From assembly GCA_964525555.1 (NCBI GenBank), contig CAZGHN010000026.1:1-18896 (forward strand): a stretch of 18,896 nucleotides of DNA. Direction: 5' to 3'. This DNA comes from JAFGHJ01 sp964525555 (GTDB taxonomy: Bacteria > Hydrothermota > UBA3072). Both the position numbers and the translations under genes were made by a program. Positions 1 to 7,250 of this stretch are shown piece by piece. Within the stretch, counting starts at the first letter, position 1. Each line of letters begins with the position of its first letter. The notes under the pieces were generated by a model that made no database searches, had not been told where the DNA came from, and was given only the letters and a program-made list of their open reading frames with translations.

Positions 1-2
1 TT

Positions 3-2027
3 GTAATAGGTTTTTCTACCTATTTATATTTGATAATAAGAGCGCATGCAAATCCGGCTGTTAATCATGCTAATCCAGGAACTTGGTCTGCACTATGGAA
101 TGTGATTTCAAGAAAACAATATGGTAAGATGGATTTATTGCCAAGACATACTTCAATTGAGACGCACCTAAGTATAATTCCGGCATTAATAGAACAGTTC
201 AAAGTATTCTTCAAATATTTCTCCTGGCAATTTTTCCCGTATCCGAGAGAAATTACCAGTGTCTTACTTCGTAATATATCGAGGATTGGAACCACTGTGT
301 ATGTTTTAATTGGTTTATTGGGAATGTTTATACATTTCAAGAAAGATAGAAAATCTTTTTATTTAATTTTTATCTTTTATGTACTGGTAACTATAGGTTT
401 AGTAATTTACTTAAATCATGAATTTTCCCCATCGGATCCAAATCCCGCGCATCAGCCGAGAGAACCCAGAGAGAGAGATTATTTTTGGAGTGCGGGGTTT
501 TTCTTTTTTATGTTTTATATTGCGCTTGCATTGTATTGGATTTATGAACAATTGAAGAAAAGGAAAGCGATATTAGGATACTGTGTCTTGGGTTTAAGTG
601 TTGTTATGGGTATTATTCCTTTGATTTCGAATATAAAAAGTCATGCAAACAGAAGAGAAAACTGGATTGCTCATGAATATGCCTATAATCTTCTTATTTG
701 CCCGGAAGAAAATTCTATACTTTTTACCAATGGAGATAACGATACGTTCCCTTTATGGTTTCTTCAGGAGGTAAAGGGATTCAGGAAATTCGATGCTCAA
801 AATAAAAAAGGAGTTAGAGTGGCATGTATTGCGCTAATGAATTCAGAGTGGTATATAAAACAACTTAAAGCCGATGGTATACCCATGGATTTTGATTCTC
901 CATTTAGAGGAACAAATATTGAAAGAGCATATTTAAGAAAAAATAGAAAGGGAGAAACAAATTTGGATTTCGAAGATTGGATTATAGATAATATAGAATA
1001 TTTAAGGACAAGCGATGGGAAGATAATACAGCGAAAAGAAATAGCCATTCGCAATATAATCCTTTCTTCTCAAGGTATAAAACCAACATTTAATGCGCTT
1101 ACGCTTCCGCATAATTCTTTTGTCGAGAAGTATATAAAAAATGATTTTAATCCATCCATAAATTTATATTTTTCAGTAACTTCCTATACAAATTACAAAA
1201 AATGGCTTCAGGCTCATTTATTATTGGAGGGTTTTGTATTTAAACTTGTAGGAAAAGAAGGCGAAAACCTGATGAATGTTTCTCGTTTTCTTGATTTGTT
1301 CGATAATGAATTAAGTTTTAATTCAATTCTAAAATCTAATTTATATAAAGGATCAGCCTCCAGTAAAATATTACATAATTATATTTCTATTCTTTACAAG
1401 TTCGGGTCAAGTTTGAGTGAAGAAGTAATGTTTTCTAATAAGCATTTAAATTTAAACAAAGAAGAAAAAGAAAAACTTATAAAATCCACCGTTTTGTTAA
1501 AGAATGCTCTGAGTTTATCTGAAGATTATTCGTTTTGGGTAGCCATATTACATAAATTAAGAGGAATTTATTTTATTTTAGGAAAACCGGATGATTTTTT
1601 AATTATTCTTGAAGAGTTAATACACAAAGAAGATTTACCGTTACTGCACTTCTTCAAGGGACAGGTATTGTCGGATAAATTAATCTTGGGTAAAGGTCTT
1701 CCTCAGGAAAAACAATCACTCGTTGCTAAAGAAGCTGAAAATGAATTTAAGAAATTGTTGCAATCCTCGGAAAGGGAATCTGTAAACGGTTACATAGGAT
1801 TAATAGGTTTGTATGGAAATTCGGGTGATGATTTAAAAAAAGATTCATTGGTAAATGAAATAAGAAATTACCCCACGATTTTTAATGGTGTTTTTATGTA
1901 TTATTATAATTTCGAAAGGGATACCGCAATGTCAATTTATCTTTTAAAAAAGTTCTTGGAGGTAAATAAAAATGATAAGAAAGCAGGTAGTATGCTTAAA
2001 TCTCTTAGTGTTAATTTTAACAATTAA
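3..2027 (+). CDS. DUF2723 / TMEM260-like membrane protein, 5'-truncated
   Basis: The frame is open from base 3, so the first residues seen are internal and the true start lies left of the window. The TTG at 30 is not a convincing start, because the residues on both sides of it continue one conserved stretch. That stretch (RAHANP, then SRKQYG about 35 residues later), together with PREPRERDYFW and FTNGDNDTFPLWFLQEV, is the signature of the DUF2723 family. Eukaryotic TMEM260 members of this family are O-mannosyltransferases; the role of bacterial members is not established. About four membrane segments are visible in the first 210 residues (for example around LIGLLGMFIHF, FYLIFIFYVLVTIGLVIYL and FFFFMFYIALAL), followed by a long soluble tail that may be TPR-like helical. 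The last 56 bases overlap the next gene, which suggests translational coupling. Family assignment is firm; substrate and reaction are unknown. Confidence 0.88.
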   Translation, partial: VIGFSTYLYLIIRAHANPAVNHANPGTWSALWNVISRKQYGKMDLLPRHTSIETHLSIIPALIEQFKVFFKYFSWQFFPYPREITSVLLRNISRIGTTVYVLIGLLGMFIHFKKDRKSFYLIFIFYVLVTIGLVIYLNHEFSPSDPNPAHQPREPRERDYFWSAGFFFFMFYIALALYWIYEQLKKRKAILGYCVLGLSVVMGIIPLISNIKSHANRRENWIAHEYAYNLLICPEENSILFTNGDNDTFPLWFLQEVKGFRKFDAQNKKGVRVACIALMNSEWYIKQLKADGIPMDFDSPFRGTNIERAYLRKNRKGETNLDFEDWIIDNIEYLRTSDGKIIQRKEIAIRNIILSSQGIKPTFNALTLPHNSFVEKYIKNDFNPSINLYFSVTSYTNYKKWLQAHLLLEGFVFKLVGKEGENLMNVSRFLDLFDNELSFNSILKSNLYKGSASSKILHNYISILYKFGSSLSEEVMFSNKHLNLNKEEKEKLIKSTVLLKNALSLSEDYSFWVAILHKLRGIYFILGKPDDFLIILEELIHKEDLPLLHFFKGQVLSDKLILGKGLPQEKQSLVAKEAENEFKKLLQSSERESVNGYIGLIGLYGNSGDDLKKDSLVNEIRNYPTIFNGVFMYYYNFERDTAMSIYLLKKFLEVNKNDKKAGSMLKSLSVNFNN

Positions 2028-2988
2028 TGGTTGCAAAAGAGTTTCACTTCCTCATTCCATAGGTTCTAGGGATTCAGTGATACTTATTGCTCCCGAATCT
2101 TTTCAGGTAGATTCATTTATAAATGCGTTAGAGAAAGTTGAATATTATCCTACAGAGGAGAAAATTTTAAGTGTTACTTTAAGCAGTATATCGGACTTAG
2201 ATCGCTATAAATTCTGGAGAAATGTAATTATCGTGGGCAATTCAGGAGAAAGTTATATTGCCGATCTATTGGGTGACGAAGCAAAAGAAGAAGCTAAAAA
2301 AGGCCCGCAACTTTTTTTAGAGAAAGACCTTTGGGTGAGGCTCCAAACGGTTATAGTGATAACAGGCGATAATACCTTTGAAACGCAAGAGCTTCTAGAC
2401 CGTTCCGCAGAAACTGTTTATAGAATTATTCGAGAGGAAGAAAGAGATCGATTTAAACAGGTAGTATATATGAATGGATACCAAGAAAAAGAAACAGATA
2501 GAATGGAAAGTCTTTTAGGTGCTTCTTATAACCTTCCTTTAGGTTACAGATTGGTTAAAAATGAAGATGATTTTATAAGTTATGGTAGAAAAAATCCTGA
2601 TAGATTGGTTACTCTTTTAAGTAGAACTCTTGCTATAAAAGATCCAATTAAATTTCGTGATAGTCTTTTTTCTGAATACTTTAATGGCGATAAAATTTAT
2701 ATGGATAAAATTGTCTTAGATTCGCAAAATGGGAAAGATGAAATGCTAGCATTAATTGCTTTAGATACTATAAGATTTGCAAATGTAAAAGCCTTAAGAT
2801 TAAGGGGTGTTTGGATTAACGATGAAGTTAAAGGAGGTCCAATGGGAGGACCCTTTATCAGTTATGTTTTCGAGAAAGAGGGTATATGGTATTTTCTCGA
2901 TGGACATGTGTTTGCTCCCGGTAAAAAGAAATGGCCTTTCTTAGAAGAAGTCGATATAATATTAAATACTTTCAAGAGAGAATCTTAG
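1972..2988 (+). CDS. DUF4837-family lipoprotein
   Basis: A 338-residue predicted lipoprotein. The N-terminus is basic then hydrophobic (MIRKQ followed by LLVLILT) and ends in a lipobox-like INGC with C21 as the lipidated cysteine. The body is rich in charged residues and ends in the conserved LRGVWINDEVKGGPMGGPF segment (about residues 277-295), which I recognise from the DUF4837 family of Bacteroidetes and relatives. No enzymatic role is known for the family. The ATG at 1972 has a GGAGG-type ribosome binding site 9-14 bases upstream and lies inside the end of the preceding gene, so the two are probably co-translated. The next gene begins immediately after the stop codon. The lipobox and the GGP-containing motif are directly visible. 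The family name is from memory and should be confirmed by profile search. Confidence 0.8.
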   Translation: MIRKQVVCLNLLVLILTINGCKRVSLPHSIGSRDSVILIAPESFQVDSFINALEKVEYYPTEEKILSVTLSSISDLDRYKFWRNVIIVGNSGESYIADLLGDEAKEEAKKGPQLFLEKDLWVRLQTVIVITGDNTFETQELLDRSAETVYRIIREEERDRFKQVVYMNGYQEKETDRMESLLGASYNLPLGYRLVKNEDDFISYGRKNPDRLVTLLSRTLAIKDPIKFRDSLFSEYFNGDKIYMDKIVLDSQNGKDEMLALIALDTIRFANVKALRLRGVWINDEVKGGPMGGPFISYVFEKEGIWYFLDGHVFAPGKKKWPFLEEVDIILNTFKRES

Positions 2989-3936
2989 ATGAATGATTTT
3001 GGAAGGAAAATATTGGATAGGGTACATGAAACCATAATAGGTCAGGATAAGATAATAGAGTTGTTATTATTGTCTATCCTATCAGAGGGTCATTGCTTGA
3101 TTATCGGAATACCTGGTTTAGCTAAAACTTTACTGGCAAATACCTTAGCTAAAGCGCTTAATCTAACTTTTTCAAGAATACAATTTACACCGGATTTAAT
3201 GCCTACCGATATAACAGGAACCGAGATTATACAGGAAGATAAAAAAGGAAACAGATTTTTTAATTTTATAAAAGGACCAGTATTTGCAAATTTTGTTTTA
3301 GCTGATGAGATAAATAGAACACCTCCAAGAACACAATCGGCTTTACTTGAAGCAATGCAGGAAAAGAAAGTTACTTATGGAAGAGAAGTTTATAATATTG
3401 ATTCTCCTTTTTTCGTAATTGCCACACAAAATCCTATTGAACAGGAGGGGACTTATCCTCTGCCAGAGGCACAACTCGATCGCTTTATGCTGTCTTTGAA
3501 AATTGATTATCCTACGGAAAAAGAGGAAAAAATTATAATTGCTAGCCCTCCAAGAAGTTTTTCCCCTGACGTTAAAGGAGTAACGAGCTCGAAGGAATTG
3601 CTTAAATTTCAGGATGAGATTAAATCGATACCCGCCAGTAAGAAGACAATAGATTTTATTTCGAAACTTCTAAGTAATTCCAGACCAAAGACTAGTAAAA
3701 TCGATTTTGTTAAAAAATATGTTGAATGGGGAGTTAGTCCGAGAGGTGGGCAATATTTATTGGCAGGTGCTAAGGCAAGCGCATTTATCTATGGGAGACC
3801 CACTCCATCAATAGATGATGTTAAGGCTATTGTTCACGCTGTTTTCGATCACAGGATAATTGTTAATTTTCTTGCAGAGGCAGATGGTATATTACCGGAA
3901 AAAATAACGGATATGATTTTAAATGAGACGAATTAA
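2989..3936 (+). CDS. MoxR-family AAA+ ATPase
   Basis: A 315-residue MoxR-type AAA+ ATPase, close to the usual length of the family. Visible motifs are IIGQ near residue 17, Walker A GIPGLAKT (40-47), Walker B VLADE (103-107) followed by INRTPPRTQSALLEAMQE, sensor 1 ATQNP (145-149), and EAQLDRF (160-166) with the likely arginine finger. MoxR proteins act as chaperone-like ATPases, often with VWA-domain partners, assembling or activating protein complexes. No VWA gene is present in this window, so the client is unknown. The ATG directly abuts the stop of the lipoprotein gene, and the 3' end overlaps the next gene by 14 bases. It is part of the operon running from before base 1 to 7087. Confidence 0.95.
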   Translation: MNDFGRKILDRVHETIIGQDKIIELLLLSILSEGHCLIIGIPGLAKTLLANTLAKALNLTFSRIQFTPDLMPTDITGTEIIQEDKKGNRFFNFIKGPVFANFVLADEINRTPPRTQSALLEAMQEKKVTYGREVYNIDSPFFVIATQNPIEQEGTYPLPEAQLDRFMLSLKIDYPTEKEEKIIIASPPRSFSPDVKGVTSSKELLKFQDEIKSIPASKKTIDFISKLLSNSRPKTSKIDFVKKYVEWGVSPRGGQYLLAGAKASAFIYGRPTPSIDDVKAIVHAVFDHRIIVNFLAEADGILPEKITDMILNETN

Positions 3937-5110
3937 TTTTCATTCTGAATTAAGAAATGTTTTTAAGGAGATTGGGCGTCTTGCCGAAGAAATGAGTTAT
4001 TCTGTTTATTTAGTGGGAGGGCCTGTACGTGATATATTGCTTGGAAGGTCTTTTCAGGATATAGATATAGTTTGTATTGGTAATGCGGTCAAATTAGCTA
4101 AGGTTTTTAGTAAAAAAGTTGGCGGCAAGCTTATTTATCGAAGACGATTTCCAAATGCTACCGTTGAGTGGTTAGATGCTTCAAAAATTGATTTTGTGAC
4201 TGCTCGAAGTGAAGTTTATCCTAAAAACAAAGTGGCGCTTCCAAGAGTACGCAAGACCAAAGATTTAATTGTTGACCTTAAAAGAAGGGATTTTACTGTC
4301 AATGCGATAGCTGCGGATTTGAATCCCAGAACTTTTGGAAATTTGCAGGATCCTTTTAATGGTCTTTCTGATTGTAAAAAAAGGCTCATTAGAGTTTTGC
4401 ATAACGGTAGCTTTAAAGAGGATCCTACCAGAATTTTTAGAGCTATAAGATTTTCCATGAAGTTATCTTTTGATATAGAAGAAAAAACAAAGAAATTGCT
4501 TTATGGCGACTCAAAGTATTTGAAGTATTTAACTCCGGCAAGACTTTGGAAAGAATTGAGATTATCCTTAAGCGATGGTTCAGATATTTTAAACTATTTA
4601 AAGAAATATGGTGTTTTAAAAGTTTTAAATTTTTCTTATCCGGGACAGGGGTTTTTAGAAAGAGTTGATATAGGCTCTATCCAGTTTAATGTAAATCCTG
4701 TTAATACCCTAATTATGGCGCTTATCGACAGAAAATATGTTCCTAAATATAGTTTTGATAGAAATTTTGTTCAACAAATTAAATGCTTAAGGGAAATAGA
4801 TGGTAAGACATTAAGAGCTATAAAAGTAGTGCATAAATTATTTCAATTGGAAGATTATTCTTTGTTGTATTTATTTGCCAAGTATCCAAAGAATTCAATA
4901 ATAATTGAGAACTTTTTTGATAACAGGGAGAAACTTAAACCGGAATTGAACGGAGAGGATATAAAGAAATTGGGGGCAAAAGAAAGTCCTGAAATAGGAA
5001 AATTAATGCAGAGAATAGTAGAGGGTAGATGGGTTGGAAAAATTTCTGATAGAAATGGAGAAATTGAAATGGTAGAAAAATATTTAGGAGGTAAAAATGT
5101 CAGTTGGTAA
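3923..5110 (+). CDS. cca: CCA tRNA nucleotidyltransferase / poly(A) polymerase family (class II)
   Basis: Class II nucleotidyltransferase of the CCA-adding/poly(A) polymerase type, 395 residues. It adds or repairs the 3' CCA end of tRNAs using CTP and ATP. Visible motifs in order are VGGPVRDILLGR (31-42), catalytic DID (46-48), RRDFTVNA (121-128), DPFNGLSD (143-150), EDPTR (166-170), which matches the class II nucleotide-recognition motif, and IFRAIRF. The C-terminal third looks helical, and I see no HD phosphohydrolase motif. Some bacteria split the activity into separate CC-adding and A-adding enzymes. Sequence inspection does not say which type this is, so the symbol is provisional. The ATG overlaps the MoxR gene by 14 bases. 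The gene end overlaps the prfB start by 14 bases, which places two translation-related genes in one coupled unit. Confidence 0.9.
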   Translation: MRRINFHSELRNVFKEIGRLAEEMSYSVYLVGGPVRDILLGRSFQDIDIVCIGNAVKLAKVFSKKVGGKLIYRRRFPNATVEWLDASKIDFVTARSEVYPKNKVALPRVRKTKDLIVDLKRRDFTVNAIAADLNPRTFGNLQDPFNGLSDCKKRLIRVLHNGSFKEDPTRIFRAIRFSMKLSFDIEEKTKKLLYGDSKYLKYLTPARLWKELRLSLSDGSDILNYLKKYGVLKVLNFSYPGQGFLERVDIGSIQFNVNPVNTLIMALIDRKYVPKYSFDRNFVQQIKCLREIDGKTLRAIKVVHKLFQLEDYSLLYLFAKYPKNSIIIENFFDNREKLKPELNGEDIKKLGAKESPEIGKLMQRIVEGRWVGKISDRNGEIEMVEKYLGGKNVSW

Positions 5111-6171
5111 ATTAAGAGATTGGGTGGACAAGCTCGGGAGGTATATTTGAAACCGATAATAAGCGTGATTTATTAGTCAAATTACAGGAAGAGACCAGGA
5201 AAAATAGCTTTTGGAATGATTCACAGAAAGCAAAAAATACGATGCGACAGATTCAAGAAATAGAATCTTTAATTAAAGAATGGGAAGAGTATAAAGATAA
5301 TGTTGATTATCTTTTTGAATTAGAGGAGTTAGGAGAAAATGCAGAACTTATAGAACAAGAAGAAAATAAAATAAGAGATAATTTAGAAGATTTTGAATTA
5401 CGTATCGTTCTTTCAGGAGAAAATGATAAAAAAGATGCGGTATTATCAATACATCCGGGTGCTGGAGGTACAGAGTCATGTGATTGGGCTTCTATGCTTT
5501 TTCGTATGTATACCAAATGGATAGAAAGTAAAGGTTACAAGTATAAACTTATCGATTATCAGAAAGGGGATGAAGCGGGTTTGAAGGATGTAACATTGGA
5601 AGTAAAAGGTGATTATGCTTATGGGTATTTAAAGGCTGAAGGCGGAATTCATCGTCTGGTTCGTATTTCACCTTTTGATTCTGGTGCCAGACGACATACT
5701 TCATTTGCTTCTGTTTTTGTATATCCTCTTATAGAAGACGATATTGATATTGAAATACAAAGTGAAGATTTAGAATTGGAAACATTTAAATCTTCAGGTC
5801 CCGGCGGACAACATGTAAATAAGTCTAATACGGCTGTCCGTTTGATTCATAAACCTACTAATATTGTAGTAACATGCCAGAGCGAACGTTCTCAGATGCA
5901 GAATAGAGTTATTGCAGAACGAATTCTAAAGTCAAAGCTTTATCAGATGCGATTGGAAGAGTTGGAAAAAGAAAAACAAAAGATAGAGAAAAGTAAAAAG
6001 GATATAGAGTGGGGGCATCAGATAAGATCGTATATACTTCATCCTTATCAGAAAGTAAAAGATCATAGAACCGGAACTGAAATTGGCGATGCAAAGAAAG
6101 TACTTGACGGGTACATAGATTTGTTTATAAGGGATTATTTACGTTCGGAGGCGAGTAAGAATGCAGAATAA
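5097..6171 (+). CDS. prfB: Peptide chain release factor 2, expressed by +1 programmed frameshift
   Basis: RF2 recognises UGA and UAA stop codons and triggers peptide release. Translation starts at ATG 5097, behind AGGAGGT at 5086-5092. The zero frame encodes only 17 residues before an in-frame TGA at 5148-5150. Reading on from 5149 in the +1 frame gives an uninterrupted RF2: the first part includes ETDNKRDLLVKL and FWND, typical of the RF2 N-terminus, which would be lost if the gene began at the internal ATG 5242. Joined length is 357 residues, against 365 in E. coli. The SPF tripeptide (about 191-193) is the RF2-specific stop-reading motif, replacing the PxT of RF1. GPGGQHVNKS carries the catalytic GGQ (about 236-238). 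The start overlaps the CCA gene and the end overlaps the epimerase gene by 11 bases. Expression should be autoregulated by RF2 level, as in other bacteria. Confidence 0.96.
5136..5151 (+). promoter_or_regulatory. prfB programmed +1 frameshift site
   Basis: In the zero frame the codons are GGG AGG TAT ATT TGA, followed by A. The GGGAGG element (5136-5141) is the internal Shine-Dalgarno-like stimulator. It sits exactly one codon (TAT) before the slip codon, the same spacing as the E. coli site AGG GGG TAT CTT TGA C. Slippage of the P-site tRNA from ATT to TTT lets GAA at 5149 be read next. Two positions differ from the classic site: the slip codon is ATT (Ile) rather than CTT (Leu), and TGA is followed by A rather than C. 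TGA appears to be a genuine stop here, since the gene at 10308 ends in TGA. Confidence 0.92.
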
Positions 6172-7087
6172 GGTTTTGGTTACAGGCGGAGCAGGTTTTA
6201 TAGGTTCTCATCTTGTAGATAGACTTATTGACATGGGATTCGAAGTTTTGATTATAGATAATCTTTCAAGTGGTTCGAAGAAAAATTTGAATGAAAAAGC
6301 GAAATTTTTAAAAAAAGACATTTGTGATGAGGATATAGGCTCTGTTGTTAAAAAATACTCTCCTACTCTTATTTTTCATCTTGCAGCCCAAATTGATGTT
6401 AGGAAATCCTTAGAAAATCCAATTTGGGACGAAGGAATAAACATAAGAGGTACATTGAACCTATTGGAAGCTGCAGCTAGAGCAAAAATAAAAAAATTTA
6501 TTTTTTCTTCCACCGGAGGAGCCATTTATGGAGAGGCAAAAAATGCGGATGAGGAGTTATTGCCCAGACCTTTATCTCCGTACGGAGTAGCTAAGCTAAG
6601 CTGCGAGAATTACTTAAGGGTATATTCGGAGTGGAAAAATGTTTCGTTTACAACTTTGCGTTATGGTAATGTTTATGGCCCAAGGCAGGATCCTTACGGT
6701 GAGGCTGGTGTTGTAGCAATATTTTGCAATCAGCTTATAAAAAACAAGAAGTCCATTTTGTACGGTTATGGTTCAATGGTACGGGATTACGTTTATGTTT
6801 TGGACGTAGTTGAGGCGAACATTCTTTCTATGGATAGGGGAGACGGAGAAATATATAATATAGGGACCGGTAACCCTACTACCGTTAAGGAGCTTTTTTC
6901 GGTACTAAAGAATATTTCGGAAAAAAATTCTGATCCTATGCTTGCTGATGCTCGCGAGGGCGAAATTTCCGAAATTTATCTTAACTGCGAAAAAGCAAAA
7001 AATGAATTAAAATGGGGACCCAAAATAAACCTTAAACATGGACTTCATGAAACGTTTGAATGGTTTGCTTCACATATAAATAAGTAA
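6161..7087 (+). CDS. NAD-dependent epimerase/dehydratase, UDP-glucose 4-epimerase-like
   Basis: A 308-residue extended short-chain dehydrogenase (SDR) of the GalE type, probably interconverting the C4 epimers of a UDP-sugar for surface polysaccharide or glycan synthesis. Visible features are the NAD-binding TGGAGFIGSHL (8-18), the acidic residue of IIDNLSSG (D33) at the end of the second strand, HLAAQ (73-77), the SSTGGAIYG active-site serine region (116-124), catalytic Y141xxxK145 in SPYGVAKLSCENY, and LRYGNVYGPRQ. The exact sugar substrate cannot be read from these motifs; dTDP- or GDP-sugar enzymes are alternatives. ATG 6161 lies inside the end of prfB (11-base overlap) and is preceded by a GGAGG-like element at 6147-6151. 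It is the last gene of the operon. Confidence 0.9.
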   Translation: MQNKVLVTGGAGFIGSHLVDRLIDMGFEVLIIDNLSSGSKKNLNEKAKFLKKDICDEDIGSVVKKYSPTLIFHLAAQIDVRKSLENPIWDEGINIRGTLNLLEAAARAKIKKFIFSSTGGAIYGEAKNADEELLPRPLSPYGVAKLSCENYLRVYSEWKNVSFTTLRYGNVYGPRQDPYGEAGVVAIFCNQLIKNKKSILYGYGSMVRDYVYVLDVVEANILSMDRGDGEIYNIGTGNPTTVKELFSVLKNISEKNSDPMLADAREGEISEIYLNCEKAKNELKWGPKINLKHGLHETFEWFASHINK

Positions 7088-7113
7088 AATTTTATTGACT
7101 CAAATAATTAATA

Positions 7114-7160
7114 AAAAATTAAAGGGTATTAAGAAATTAGGTTAGAGTGCTTTAATTTTT
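7114..7160 (+). terminator. Possible weak terminator after the housekeeping operon
   Basis: A perfect 11-bp inverted repeat, AAAAATTAAAG (7114-7124) with CTTTAATTTTT (7150-7160), encloses a 25-base loop and ends in a T-run. It is AT-rich with a large loop, so it would be a weak hairpin. Its position between the end of the operon and the next promoter is the main support. Confidence 0.35.
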
Positions 7161-7164
7161 GAGC

Positions 7165-7193
7165 TTGACAGGAGCCTTTTATTTTTGTATACT
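7165..7193 (+). promoter_or_regulatory. Sigma70-type promoter for the secreted T9SS-tail protein
   Basis: TTGACA at 7165-7170 (perfect -35), a 17-base spacer, and TATACT at 7188-7193 (-10, one change from TATAAT). An AT-rich stretch precedes the -35 box. Transcription would begin near 7200, giving a leader of about 50 bases before the GGAGGA ribosome binding site (7241-7246) and ATG 7251. The spacer begins GGAGCC and is T-rich, resembling the second promoter at 10165. Confidence 0.85.
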
Positions 7194-7250
7194 ACTTATG
7201 TTATGCATTTTTTACAGAATTTAACTTAAAATTTAAAAAAGGAGGATTGT

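Noticed and set aside
30..2027. TTG at 30 as the true start of the first gene
   Set aside because: The frame is open to base 3, and the residues before and after position 30 form one continuous DUF2723 signature.
5148..5150. TGA in prfB as evidence of UGA reassigned to an amino acid
   Set aside because: RF2 homology continues in the +1 frame, not the zero frame, and the gene ending at 11507 uses TGA as its stop.
5242..6171. prfB starting at the internal ATG 5242
   Set aside because: It would delete about 48 residues of the RF2 N-terminal region that are clearly encoded upstream in two frames joined at a canonical-type frameshift site.
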